From positions 1,736,001 to 1,800,000 of the forward strand of contig NZ_CP113977.2 of NCBI RefSeq assembly GCF_026870175.2: a stretch of 64,000 nucleotides of DNA. The letters are read 5' to 3'. Position numbers and translations under genes: made by a program. This document shows positions 24,811-33,492 of this stretch, piece after piece. How positions within the stretch are numbered: the stretch's first letter is position 1; the number at the start of each line of letters is the position of its first letter. This DNA comes from Flavobacterium aestivum (GTDB lineage: Bacteria > Bacteroidota > Bacteroidia > Flavobacteriales > Flavobacteriaceae). A model generated the notes under the pieces. That model saw only the letters and a list, made by a program, of their open reading frames with translations. It made no database searches and was not told the DNA's origin.

Positions 24811-26586
24811 ATGGGTTTCGAAATAGATGAATACTTAGTTGGGAAGTTTTTTAAGCACTTAAAAAACAGAAAAAAAATAAGTCCCGAAATAGAAGCCAGA
24901 ACGGTTACGCTTGCCGAGATAAAATCCCGTCTGACCATTATGGCACGTGCCTTGACAGGAAATCCCATAGAAATATTTCCAGCCGAAAGGGAAGGAGGAT
25001 ATAAAAACAATAGTTTCTTTCTCCCGATTTCGTTTGCCGAATTACCCACGCTAGAAGAGAATCTTACCTTTTATCATTTTAGAATTTTGTTTCTAAGCGT
25101 GCAGCAACGCTTAAATTACAATTGGACAGTTAATGAAGTTGAACCTGAATTACCTCTTTCGCAACAAAAGGCATTAGAAACATCTCAAGAAATTTTAGAT
25201 ATAGTATTCAAAGAATTCTCTTTGGATAGACAGTTTTTTGAGAATGCGAAACAGCATTTTGTTCAAAAAGTAACCGGAAAAAATGAACTGGATTTATCTT
25301 GGTTGTTTGGCAAATGGATGAAAAACGAGGTAGTGTCCGATTCTGATGAAGTACTAAAAAACTTCTCGGATGAAACTAAAAAACCAAATGAGATTCAGCC
25401 TTTAACAACGCTTAAAGCCAAAGCTGTAGAAGAAGTCATTACGGTAGAGCTAGATAAAAAGCAACAGGAGGATTATGTGATGCTGCATAATTTTGAAAAA
25501 GTAGAAACCGCCGAAGAGTTCAACGGAAACTGGCGTGATTTTGATGGATCAGATGAACTCGAAGATCATCAAGACGCTTTAGATGAATTGAATATGAAAT
25601 ATACGGTTCGGGTTGATGATACCTCTCACTCAGTATATCAAGCCGATTTTATTGAAAACACTACCATTTCCGAAAGTGCTGAGGTAGATGAAAAAGGTTT
25701 CCATCTCAAATATGACGAATGGGATTGTAGCAAGAATACTTATAAATATGATTTCTGTAAGGTATATCCAAAAGTACAGCTTAAAACGGATAGTGATTAT
25801 TACAAAAAAACAATAGTAAAGAATGCCTCAACTCTAATGGGCTTACGCAAAATGCTGACCAATGTCAATAATAAAATGCAGCAGCAAAAAAGGCAAACCC
25901 AAGGCGATGAATTTGATATTGATGCCATAACCGATTTGTATGTCGATGTGCATTCCCGAAGAACACCATCGGATAAAATTTATGTTTCCAATCGGAAAAA
26001 AGAAAAAGATTTATCGATTCTGATTCTTCTAGATATCAGTCTTTCCAGTGACGGGTATGCTGCTGGAAACCGAGTGATAGATGTAGAGAAAGAAGTTTCT
26101 ATTTTGTTCGGGGAAATTCTGAACGAGTTCAATATCGATTTTTCTATAGATAGTTTTTATTCTAAAACCAGAAATTATTCGACCTACCTAACCGTAAAGG
26201 ATTTTGACGAAAATTGGAACATTGCCAAACATAAAGTAGGAGCAGTAGAACCAAGTGGTTATACCAGAATTGGAGCAGCTTTGCGACATGCAGGTGTTCG
26301 TCTTGATAAAAGAAATACCAAAAATAAATGGGTAATTCTAATCTCAGACGGAAAGCCCAATGATTATGATAAATACGAGGGGAAGTATGGTGTAAATGAT
26401 GTAAAGCAAGCCCTCCGAGAACTCAATTCAAAAAATATTAATTCCTATGCATTGGCCATTGAGGCCGAAGCCAAATATTATTTGCCCCAAATGTTTGGAC
26501 AAAACCACTATCAAATTCTAACAACTCCAGTTGAGTTGCTACAATCGCTAGTGAAATTATACGAGAAAATAAAACATCAAAAATAG
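24811..26586 (+). CDS. norD: VWA-domain nitric oxide reductase activation protein
   Basis: A C-terminal von Willebrand A domain (about residues 395-590) has a complete MIDAS: DISLS (Asp408, Ser410, Ser412), the YTRIGAALRHAG threonine, and ISDGKPNDYDKY. The N-terminal 390 residues are the variable NorD/CbbO-like part, helical and acidic in the middle (about 240-300). NorD partners NorQ to activate NorCB. The gene follows norQ after about 150 bases containing a repeat. No signal peptide; expected on the cytoplasmic side of the membrane. Confidence 0.9.
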   Translation: MGFEIDEYLVGKFFKHLKNRKKISPEIEARTVTLAEIKSRLTIMARALTGNPIEIFPAEREGGYKNNSFFLPISFAELPTLEENLTFYHFRILFLSVQQRLNYNWTVNEVEPELPLSQQKALETSQEILDIVFKEFSLDRQFFENAKQHFVQKVTGKNELDLSWLFGKWMKNEVVSDSDEVLKNFSDETKKPNEIQPLTTLKAKAVEEVITVELDKKQQEDYVMLHNFEKVETAEEFNGNWRDFDGSDELEDHQDALDELNMKYTVRVDDTSHSVYQADFIENTTISESAEVDEKGFHLKYDEWDCSKNTYKYDFCKVYPKVQLKTDSDYYKKTIVKNASTLMGLRKMLTNVNNKMQQQKRQTQGDEFDIDAITDLYVDVHSRRTPSDKIYVSNRKKEKDLSILILLDISLSSDGYAAGNRVIDVEKEVSILFGEILNEFNIDFSIDSFYSKTRNYSTYLTVKDFDENWNIAKHKVGAVEPSGYTRIGAALRHAGVRLDKRNTKNKWVILISDGKPNDYDKYEGKYGVNDVKQALRELNSKNINSYALAIEAEAKYYLPQMFGQNHYQILTTPVELLQSLVKLYEKIKHQK

Positions 26587-26608
26587 TACAATAACCATTT
26601 TTAGATAA

Positions 26609-26686
26609 ACCATTAAGACATTAAGTTTCATTAAGGTTAGCGCTAAAATATAGATTGAAACTTAATTTCCTTAATGCCTTAATGGT
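26609..26686. repeat. inverted-repeat element between norD and the hemerythrin-PAS gene
   Basis: ACCATTAAGACATTAAG (26609-26625) pairs with CTTAATGCCTTAATGGT-type sequence at 26670-26686 with one mismatch, and secondary TTTCA/TGAAA arms lie inside. TTAGCGCTAA is at the centre. The word TTAAG repeats within each arm, like the hairpin between nrdD and its radical gene. Confidence 0.65.
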
Positions 26687-26718
26687 AAAAAAATAAAAAG
26701 GTCTAAAATTTAATTAAA

Positions 26719-27684
26719 ATGACAGAAACAATAAATACCACAACATTGCTGGAAGGACATCCTGTTTGGATTTACTTTCAGGAAAAAGAATTAATCGAAT
26801 CTCTTTTGGAGGAGATTAAAAATGTCAATCCATTGATTGATTTACCAAAATTCATCAACATTTTCAATCAGTTGCTTACTATTGAGAAACGATTTGAACG
26901 AAAGGAAAATCAGCTTTTCCCATTCTTGGAAAAAAAAGGATGGGTAGGACCTTCACAAGGAATGTGGTCGTTTCATGATAATTTGAGAGAACAATTCCGA
27001 TTGATTCAGTATTATATCAAAATGAATAATCCTGAAAAAATATACATTAACACACCATTTTTGGTAGATGGAATTTACCGATTGTTGGGTGTTGAAGAAA
27101 ATGTTTTGTTCCCAAATTCATTGGATCTTCTTGGCGAGAATGATTGGATCGAAATGCGAAAAGGGGAGGAAGAAATAGGCTGGATGTTATCACATACACC
27201 ACCGCCATTCCCAAAAGTAGAATATGTGCATCCGAGTGAAGATTTTACTATTAGGGAAATGCCATTCTCTTTAGAAAACAAATCCCATTATGATGAAGGC
27301 TATATGACTGTAGAGCAAGTGAATTTATTGCTAAGAACCATGCCGTTGGACTTGACTTATGTAGATGAAAATGACAGAGTGATTTTCTATAACAGGGGAG
27401 AAGAACGTGTTTTTCCTAGAAGCGCAGGAATCATAGGACGTGAAGTAAGGTTTTGCCATCCTCCAAAAAGTGTGGGAACAGTTCTTAAAATCTTGGATGA
27501 ATTTAGAAAAGGAACTCAAAATGAATCTTCGTTTTGGATTAATTACAAAGAACGTCTGATTTACATTCGCTATTTTGCTGTAAGGGATGCCAACAAAAAT
27601 TACAAAGGTGTTATCGAAATGTCTCAGGATATTACCGACATCAAAAAAATTGAAGGTGAAAAAAGATTGCTGGATTGGGAGTAA
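26719..27684 (+). CDS. hemerythrin-PAS (DUF438-like) protein, putative NO/redox sensor
   Basis: The N-terminal half (about residues 8-150) is a hemerythrin-like helical bundle with His and Glu positions in EGHPVWIYF, RKENQLFPFLEKKG, WSFHDNLREQF and EENVLFPNSL. The C-terminal half (about 195-315) is a PAS domain (LDLTYVDENDRVIFYNRGEE, ending GVIEMSQDITDIKKIEGE). This is the DUF438 plus PAS arrangement. No output kinase or DNA-binding domain is attached. Being embedded in the nor cluster suggests sensing or scavenging NO through a di-iron or PAS-bound cofactor; that is inference. Confidence 0.75.
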   Translation: MTETINTTTLLEGHPVWIYFQEKELIESLLEEIKNVNPLIDLPKFINIFNQLLTIEKRFERKENQLFPFLEKKGWVGPSQGMWSFHDNLREQFRLIQYYIKMNNPEKIYINTPFLVDGIYRLLGVEENVLFPNSLDLLGENDWIEMRKGEEEIGWMLSHTPPPFPKVEYVHPSEDFTIREMPFSLENKSHYDEGYMTVEQVNLLLRTMPLDLTYVDENDRVIFYNRGEERVFPRSAGIIGREVRFCHPPKSVGTVLKILDEFRKGTQNESSFWINYKERLIYIRYFAVRDANKNYKGVIEMSQDITDIKKIEGEKRLLDWE

Positions 27685-27879
27685 GATAAATGTAGATTTT
27701 AGATTGCAGATTTCAGATTTTGGAGCAGTAAGATGAGGCATTTTCAGCAGGCATAAAAAAACCTAGATTCTAACCATAGTATACGGTTTCAACTGTTGGA
27801 AATAATAACAATCTAGCTCAGGCAAATAAGCATTATCAGTTAATCCAAAATCTAAAATTAGCAATTTAAAATAATAAAA

Positions 27880-28461
27880 ATGGACACTTTAAAAATAAAC
27901 TATAAAAGCATTTATTATCCGCCGGGAGGAATCCTGATGTGGATAATCATTTTTCTAGAACTCATAACTTTCGGGATGGCATTGGTGGCATTTGTGTATT
28001 ACGGACAGGAAAATGCAGCAGTTTTTCATCATTCGCGTATGCAGTTGAATACTACTTTCGGAGCCATTAATACAGTTTTTTTGCTAACAAGTGGTTTTTT
28101 CATGGCCAGTGCGGTAGATCAATTCAAGGAAAATAATATTCAGAAATCATCGGTTTTCTTTAAGTTGGCTATGCTGGGAGGTTTTTTATTCCTAGTTCTA
28201 AAAAGCGTTGAATATTATCATAAAATAGAAAGCGGAATTTCATTAGATACCAATATGTTTTATACCTTTTATTGGTTGTTAACAGGATTTCATGTTATTC
28301 ATGTCATTATTGGGCTAGTTATTTTGGGCTGGACGAATTACGGAATGACGAAGAAAAATTCCGATACCGTTCTTGAAGATGTTGAGGCTTGTGCCGCTTT
28401 TTGGCACATGTGTGATTTGATTTGGTTGCTTTTATTTCCTACACTTTATTTATTTTTTTAA
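27880..28461 (+). CDS. norE: cytochrome c oxidase subunit III-like protein (NorE-like)
   Basis: Five hydrophobic helices over 193 residues, with the subunit III signature TFYWLLTGFHVIHVIIGLVI (about 127-146) and a C-terminal segment AAFWHMCDLIWLLLFPTLY. It is short for a canonical COX3 and sits between nor and nir genes next to a COX4-like gene, the arrangement of norEF. NorE is thought to assist nitric oxide reductase activity. The stop is followed by the next start after 2 bases. Confidence 0.8.
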   Translation: MDTLKINYKSIYYPPGGILMWIIIFLELITFGMALVAFVYYGQENAAVFHHSRMQLNTTFGAINTVFLLTSGFFMASAVDQFKENNIQKSSVFFKLAMLGGFLFLVLKSVEYYHKIESGISLDTNMFYTFYWLLTGFHVIHVIIGLVILGWTNYGMTKKNSDTVLEDVEACAAFWHMCDLIWLLLFPTLYLFF

Positions 28462-28463
28462 TA

Positions 28464-28706
28464 ATGAAAAAAAAACTAATTTTAACCTATGTTTTACTAC
28501 TATTACTGACTATTGCAACTGCTTGGATCGCTAATTTATTTACAATTTCAACACTTGTAGTTTCTTCATTAATGGTTTTGGCTGCTTTTAAATTTCTATT
28601 GGTTGCTTTTCAATTTATGGAATTAAAAAAGGCAAATTCGTTTTGGAAAATCAGTTTAATAGTGACTTTGGGATTAATTATAGTTGTTATTATAAGTCTT
28701 AAATAA
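28464..28706 (+). CDS. norF: small membrane protein, cytochrome oxidase subunit IV/NorF-like
   Basis: I take the ATG at 28464, two bases after the norE stop, rather than an in-frame ATG inside norE, giving an 80-residue protein. It has three hydrophobic helices and the LVAFQFMELKKANSFWK segment found in prokaryotic subunit IV (COX4_pro) proteins. It is translationally coupled to the NorE-like gene. Role as NorF is inferred from context and size. Confidence 0.75.
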   Translation: MKKKLILTYVLLLLLTIATAWIANLFTISTLVVSSLMVLAAFKFLLVAFQFMELKKANSFWKISLIVTLGLIIVVIISLK

Positions 28707-28727
28707 GATTCATAATAAAAAGTTAAA

Positions 28728-28745
28728 AACATGATTTTTATCATA
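28728..28745. promoter_or_regulatory. FNR-like box upstream of nirK
   Basis: AACATGATTTTTATCATA is identical to 21465-21482. Its centre is about 43 bases upstream of the predicted nirK start site, close to the usual class II position for an FNR-type activator. Confidence 0.55.
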
Positions 28746-28747
28746 AA

Positions 28748-28767
28748 AAAGGACAAACTTGTCTTTT
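28748..28767. promoter_or_regulatory. operator-like box at nirK
   Basis: AAAGGACA-AACT-TGTCTTTT: inverted arms with one mismatch, matching the boxes at norC and ric. Its last base is the first base of the promoter element, exactly as at norC box 1, so a bound protein would block RNA polymerase. Confidence 0.68.
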
Positions 28768-28774
28768 ATCTTTA
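28767..28774 (+). promoter_or_regulatory. promoter element of nirK
   Basis: TATCTTTA, one base from TAnnTTTG, 25 bases before the nirK ATG. Placed directly after the operator-like box. Confidence 0.5.
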
Positions 28775-28799
28775 CGCTATAATTTAACCGTTCATTATT

Positions 28800-30296
28800 A
28801 TGAAAACAAAACAACAAAATGGTAAACGAATCAAGATAGGTTTAGTGGTAGGCCTAACTCTTTCGTTAGGATTATTAGCATTCAATCGATATACAGTAGG
28901 TAGTGATGCTGATACAAACAGGTATATTAAAGTAGAAGGGCAACAGGAAGCTGAATTAACAGCACCGCCATTTGTACCTAAACCTGTAGGAGACCGTGCA
29001 GCAACTAAATTAGTTGTAAACATGGAAATAAAAGAACAAGAAGGAGAAATGGCAGATGGGGTAAAATATACTTATTGGACATTCGGAGGGTCTGTACCAG
29101 GAAGTTTTATTAGAACCAGAGTTGGTGATGAAGTAGAGTTTCATTTAAAAAATCATCCGGACAATAAAATGCCTCACAATATAGATTTGCATGCGGTAAC
29201 AGGGCCAGGAGGAGGAGCAACATCTTCTTTGGTAGCGCCAGGACACGAAAAAGTTTTCAATTTCAAAACTTTAAATCCAGGTTTGTATGTATACCATTGT
29301 GCTACTGCACCAGTAGGGATGCACATTGCCAACGGGATGTATGGTTTGATTTTGGTTGAACCAGAAGGAGGATTGCCACCAGTAGACAAAGAATACTATG
29401 TAATGCAGGGAGATTTCTATACCAAAGGAGCGTATGGAGAGCAAGGTTCACAACCTTTTGATATGAATAAAGCCATAAAAGAAGAACCAGATTATGTAGT
29501 TTTCAATGGAAAAGTGGGAGCTATGACAGGAGATAAAGCAATCACTGCTAAAGTTGGGGAAACAGTTCGTATTTATATGGGTAATGGCGGACCAAACTTG
29601 GTATCTTCTTTCCACGTAATTGGGGAAATTTTTGATAAAGTACACGTTGAAGGTGGAGATATAATAAATAAAAATGTGCAAACTACTATGATACCAGCAG
29701 GAGGATCAGCTATTGTTGAGTTTAAAGTAGATGTTCCCGGAACATTTATTCTAGTAGATCACTCTATCTTTAGAGCTTTCAATAAAGGTGCCCTAGGAAT
29801 GCTAAAAGTAGAAGGAGAAGGAAACAAAGAAGTATACTCTGGAACGACTCAAGAAGGGATTTATTTGCCAGAGGGAGGAACTATACAAAACATGCCTAAA
29901 GAAAAAACAGCTCCAAAAAGTACTGTTGCAAAAACAGTTGCTGAGCAAGTTAAATCAGGTAAAGAATTGTACGGAAGAACATGTTTTGCTTGCCACCAGC
30001 CAGAAGGACAAGGAATCCCAAATGCATTCCCTCCATTGGCCAAATCAGACTTCTTGAATGCTAATCCAGACAGAGCCATAAATGCGGTATTGCACGGATT
30101 AAGTGGAGAAATTACTGTAAATGGTAAAAAATTCAACAATGTAATGACTAGTCAAAATTTGACTGAAGAAGAAGTAGCCGATGTTTTAACTTATGTTTAT
30201 AACAGTTGGGGAAATAACAAAACAGTTATTAGTCCTGCAAGAGTAAAAGGAGTTAAATCTAAACCAGCTCCAAAAGCTGCAGCTGCAGAACATTAA
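28800..30296 (+). CDS. nirK: copper nitrite reductase with fused C-terminal cytochrome c
   Basis: Two cupredoxin domains carry a full set of copper ligands: His126 (type 1), Asp129 (catalytic) and His131 (type 2) in [10 protein letters not shown]; His166, Cys167, His175 and Met180 in [16 protein letters not shown]; the catalytic His in SSFHVIGE; and the last type 2 His in [11 protein letters not shown]. After about residue 380 a cytochrome c domain follows, with CFACH near 395-399, which can deliver electrons directly to the type 1 copper. An N-terminal hydrophobic segment (about 11-27) exports or anchors it. It reduces nitrite to NO. Its promoter carries an FNR-like box and the shared palindrome. 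Confidence 0.96.
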   Translation: MKTKQQNGKRIKIGLVVGLTLSLGLLAFNRYTVGSDADTNRYIKVEGQQEAELTAPPFVPKPVGDRAATKLVVNMEIKEQEGEMADGVKYTYWTFGGSVPGSFIRTRVGDEVEFHLKNHPDNKMPHNIDLHAVTGPGGGATSSLVAPGHEKVFNFKTLNPGLYVYHCATAPVGMHIANGMYGLILVEPEGGLPPVDKEYYVMQGDFYTKGAYGEQGSQPFDMNKAIKEEPDYVVFNGKVGAMTGDKAITAKVGETVRIYMGNGGPNLVSSFHVIGEIFDKVHVEGGDIINKNVQTTMIPAGGSAIVEFKVDVPGTFILVDHSIFRAFNKGALGMLKVEGEGNKEVYSGTTQEGIYLPEGGTIQNMPKEKTAPKSTVAKTVAEQVKSGKELYGRTCFACHQPEGQGIPNAFPPLAKSDFLNANPDRAINAVLHGLSGEITVNGKKFNNVMTSQNLTEEEVADVLTYVYNSWGNNKTVISPARVKGVKSKPAPKAAAAEH

Positions 30297-30344
30297 AAAA
30301 AAAAAGAATTCAAGTTTAAATAATAATTATAAAAAGTAGAAGTA

Positions 30345-30719
30345 ATGAAAAAGTATATTTTTTGCATCGCAATGATGGGGTTCGGGTTACACGGATTTAG
30401 CCAAACCGCAGCTAAAGGTAAAGTTGTTTTTGATAAAGTGTGTATAGCTTGTCACCAAGCAAATGGACAAGGGATTCCGGGAGCTTTTCCTCCATTGGCA
30501 AAGTCAGATTATCTGAATGCAAATGTAAATCGTGCTATAAAAGGAGTTGTTAAAGGTTTAAATGGACCAATTACTGTAAATGGTAAAAAATTCAATGGTG
30601 CTATGCCAGCTCAGCCTTTAAGTGACCAACAAATTGCAGATGCCTTGACTTATGTTTACTCTAGTTGGGGTAATAATAAAACAGTAGTTACACCAGCCAT
30701 GGTGAAAGCTCAAAGATAA
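30345..30719 (+). CDS. small periplasmic cytochrome c, paralogue of the NirK C-terminal domain
   Basis: A signal peptide (cleavage near GFSQ, residue 20) precedes a single cytochrome c domain with CIACH (Cys33, Cys36, His37). The sequence [18 protein letters not shown] and [15 protein letters not shown] are almost the same as the domain fused to NirK just upstream ([33 protein letters not shown]), so one arose from the other by duplication. It likely shuttles electrons to NirK or NorC. It starts 48 bases after nirK. Confidence 0.88.
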   Translation: MKKYIFCIAMMGFGLHGFSQTAAKGKVVFDKVCIACHQANGQGIPGAFPPLAKSDYLNANVNRAIKGVVKGLNGPITVNGKKFNGAMPAQPLSDQQIADALTYVYSSWGNNKTVVTPAMVKAQR

Positions 30720-30746
30720 CAATTAAATTAAGTAAAAAGAGTTGCT

Positions 30747-31520
30747 ATGTTCTCATTAAAAAAAATTCAAATTTTCTTTTTATTGTTTATTTGCGTCACT
30801 CTTTATGCTCAAGAAGTTAAAATGGCAACTATAAATGGGGGGACTTTTGTCCCCCTTTATGGTGCCACTAACAAGAAACCAGTCAAAGTTACTCCTTTTA
30901 GCTTGGATGTGTACCCCGTTACCAATGCACAATATCTTACTTTCTTAAAAAAATATCCAGAGTATAGTCGCTCTAAAATGAAAGGACTATTTGCTGATAA
31001 AAGCTACTTGAATCAATGGGAAAGTGATTTTAATTACGGGAAAAAGAACTTGAGTAATGCAGCCATAACAAACGTTTCTTGGTTTGCAGCCAAGAAATAT
31101 TGCGAGTGCCAAGGAAAACGCCTGCCGTCAATGGATGAATGGGAATATGTGGCCATGGCCGATGAAAAAAGAATTGATGCAAGAACCAAAGAAGAATTCA
31201 ATAAATATATTCTGTCGTGGTATGAAAAGCCTAAAACGTATATGAATCCTGTTGGGCATACTTTTAAAAATTATTGGGGAGTCTATGATATGCACGGTTT
31301 GGTATGGGAATGGACTTCTGACTTCAATAGCATTTTTCTTTCAGGCGAGTCCAGAAAAGATAAAGATACTGATAAGAACCTCTTTTGCGGAAGCGGATCT
31401 GTAAATGCTACCGATTTAATGAATTATGCCGCTTTTATGCGCTATGCTTTTAGAGGCAGCCTCAAAGCAAGTTATAGTTCCCGCAATCTTGGGTTTAGAT
31501 GTGCCAAAGACCTGAAATAA
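30747..31520 (+). CDS. SUMF1/formylglycine-generating-enzyme-like exported protein (NirV-type)
   Basis: A signal peptide (MFSLKKIQIFFLLFICVTLYAQ) is followed by a SUMF1 (C-type-lectin-fold) domain: VKMATINGGTFVPLYG, LDVYPVTNAQYLTFLKK, NVSWFAAKKYCECQGKRLPS, DMHGLVWEWTSDF and the terminal RNLGFRCAKD. Proteins of this family are often encoded next to nirK (nirV) with unknown role; a link to formylglycine formation is not implied, as the catalytic cysteine pair of FGE is not evident. It starts 27 bases after the cytochrome c gene. Confidence 0.85.
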   Translation: MFSLKKIQIFFLLFICVTLYAQEVKMATINGGTFVPLYGATNKKPVKVTPFSLDVYPVTNAQYLTFLKKYPEYSRSKMKGLFADKSYLNQWESDFNYGKKNLSNAAITNVSWFAAKKYCECQGKRLPSMDEWEYVAMADEKRIDARTKEEFNKYILSWYEKPKTYMNPVGHTFKNYWGVYDMHGLVWEWTSDFNSIFLSGESRKDKDTDKNLFCGSGSVNATDLMNYAAFMRYAFRGSLKASYSSRNLGFRCAKDLK

Positions 31521-31547
31521 TGCTGGAATAATTTTAAATAAAAAAAT

Positions 31548-32147
31548 ATGAAAAAGTTAATTTTAGGGATGATATTGTTGTGCTCTGCATTACAAAGCTG
31601 TAATACGAAGGTAGATGCACAAGTATCATCAAAAACTAATAAAATATCCGAACTATCCATTTACAATTTGCCCTCCAAATGGACCAATCAAGATGGTAAA
31701 GATATCGAAATGAAAGACTTGAAAGGGAAAGTACTTGTAATGGTCATGATTTACACCTCATGTAAAGCAGCTTGCCCCCGTTTAGTGGCTGATATGCGCA
31801 ACATTGAATCTCGCTTACCGGAAAATATCAAGGGAAATGTAAAATTAGTATTGGTAAGTATTGACCCGGAGGTAGATACACCAAAACGATTAAAAGCCTT
31901 TTCTATTGAAAATAAAATGGAAGGTGATCAATGGCTTTTCTTGCGTTCAACAGAAGAAAATACAAGAGAGTTTGCAGCAGTTTTGGCTGTTAATTATAAA
32001 AAAATATCTCCTTTAGATTTCTCTCATTCCAATATCATAAGTATCTTTAATGCCGAAGGAGAATTAGCTTACCAACAAGAAGGATTAGGCGTTAACTCGG
32101 ATGAAACCATTAAAAAAATTACCGAAGAAGCGGTTAAACTTAATTAA
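31548..32147 (+). CDS. SCO1/SenC-family copper-binding thioredoxin-fold lipoprotein
   Basis: Lipobox LQSC (Cys18) indicates an envelope lipoprotein. The thioredoxin-like domain has the SCO copper motif TSCKAACP (Cys72, Cys76) and the distal ligand His160 in LDFSHSN, together with VSIDPEVDTPKRLKAF. SCO proteins deliver copper or reduce thiols during assembly of copper enzymes. Between nirK-linked genes and the porin, the most economical role is copper loading of NirK, which is inference. Confidence 0.9.
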   Translation: MKKLILGMILLCSALQSCNTKVDAQVSSKTNKISELSIYNLPSKWTNQDGKDIEMKDLKGKVLVMVMIYTSCKAACPRLVADMRNIESRLPENIKGNVKLVLVSIDPEVDTPKRLKAFSIENKMEGDQWLFLRSTEENTREFAAVLAVNYKKISPLDFSHSNIISIFNAEGELAYQQEGLGVNSDETIKKITEEAVKLN

Positions 32148-32158
32148 AAATCAACAAA

Positions 32159-33433
32159 ATGAAGATGTTTAAAAAAATGGCACTGACTGCTATAGCAATG
32201 GTCAGTATAAATACTTTTGCCCAAGAATTTGATGCGAATTTACAAATCAAACCTCGTTATGAGTTTAGAAATGGGTATAAAGCACCAATCCCTTATGGAG
32301 AAACACCAGCTCAGTTTATATCATCAAGAACACGCTTAAGCTTAAATTTTAAGCAAGATAAGTTTGTTACCAAACTGAGCATGCAAAATGTTCGTGTTTG
32401 GGGAGATGTTGCTACCAATGCAAAATCGGATGTAAACGGTATTCAAATATTTGAAGCATGGGCACAATATAATTTTGATGACAAATGGAGTACTCGTATT
32501 GGTCGTCAAGTGATTTCATATGATAATCAGCGTATCCTTGGTGAAGCTGATTGGGGGCCACAAGCACAAAGCCATGATGCTGCTTTGGTAACCTATAAAA
32601 GTAGTAAGAGCCAATTGGATATGGCAGTTGCTTATAATGCCAATGGAGAAACAGATATTGCGGTACCATATACAGTTCCCAATTACAAAGCCATGCAGTA
32701 TGCCTGGTATCATACTGAGTTAGGAAAACTAAACATGAGTTTATTGTTCTTGAACACAGGCTACGAAAATAAATTGACACCTCCAATTCCAACACCAACA
32801 CCTGAACTCAAAGTAGATTACATGCAAACATTTGGAACCTATATGAATACCAAAGGTACATCTTGGGATGGAAATCTTTGGTTTTATGGTCAGACTGGAA
32901 AAAACAATACATATAATGTGAGTGCTTTTGATGCTGCTCTTAATTTTAATTATGCAGTAACAGAGAAGTTCAAAGCAGGTTTTGGTTATGAATTCCTATC
33001 TGGGAAAAGTCAAGCAGATGCTAGTACAAACATAAAATCATTCTATCCTATTTTTGGAACCAACCATGGACTAAATGGCTATATGGATTATTTCTATGTA
33101 GGAAATCATAGAAATTCAGTAGGGTTGCAAGATGCATTTTTAAAGTTTGGCTACGCTGTAAATAAATGGCAGTTTGCTTTATTGCCACATGCTTTTAGTG
33201 CAGCTAATACAGTTCTGGATGCCAGCGGAAACAAAATGGACAATTATCTTGGTACGGAAATCGATTTTACAGCAGGTTATGCCGTTCATAAGTTTATAAA
33301 CATTACTGGAGGTTACTCTCAAATGTTCGCTACAGATACTATGCAGAGGCTAAAAGGTGGTGATGTTGACCACACCAACAATTGGGGGTGGTTATGTATT
33401 AATGTGAATCCTCAGATTTTTTCTTTCAAATAA
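32159..33433 (+). CDS. outer-membrane beta-barrel porin (alginate-export-like)
   Basis: A signal peptide ends near NTFAQ (residue 21). The mature 400 residues show alternating hydrophobic strands, with RIGRQVISYDNQRILGEADWGPQAQSHD-type sequence as seen in alginate_exp-like porins (that stretch is at about residues 112-140), and end in an aromatic residue-containing strand (QIFSFK). It likely forms a barrel that lets nitrite or small anions across the outer membrane. It is the last gene of the nir cluster, 11 bases after the SCO gene, followed by a terminator. Confidence 0.82.
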   Translation: MKMFKKMALTAIAMVSINTFAQEFDANLQIKPRYEFRNGYKAPIPYGETPAQFISSRTRLSLNFKQDKFVTKLSMQNVRVWGDVATNAKSDVNGIQIFEAWAQYNFDDKWSTRIGRQVISYDNQRILGEADWGPQAQSHDAALVTYKSSKSQLDMAVAYNANGETDIAVPYTVPNYKAMQYAWYHTELGKLNMSLLFLNTGYENKLTPPIPTPTPELKVDYMQTFGTYMNTKGTSWDGNLWFYGQTGKNNTYNVSAFDAALNFNYAVTEKFKAGFGYEFLSGKSQADASTNIKSFYPIFGTNHGLNGYMDYFYVGNHRNSVGLQDAFLKFGYAVNKWQFALLPHAFSAANTVLDASGNKMDNYLGTEIDFTAGYAVHKFINITGGYSQMFATDTMQRLKGGDVDHTNNWGWLCINVNPQIFSFK

Positions 33434-33450
33434 TTTTGCCTTGTATTGCG

Positions 33451-33479
33451 AAAGGAGCTTCATAGAGGCTCCTTTTTTT
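33451..33479 (+). terminator. intrinsic terminator closing the nor-nir cluster
   Basis: AAAGGAGC / GCTCCTTT stem with a 9-base loop and T-run, 18 bases after the porin stop codon. Confidence 0.88.
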
Positions 33480-33492
33480 ATGCTTTACAATG

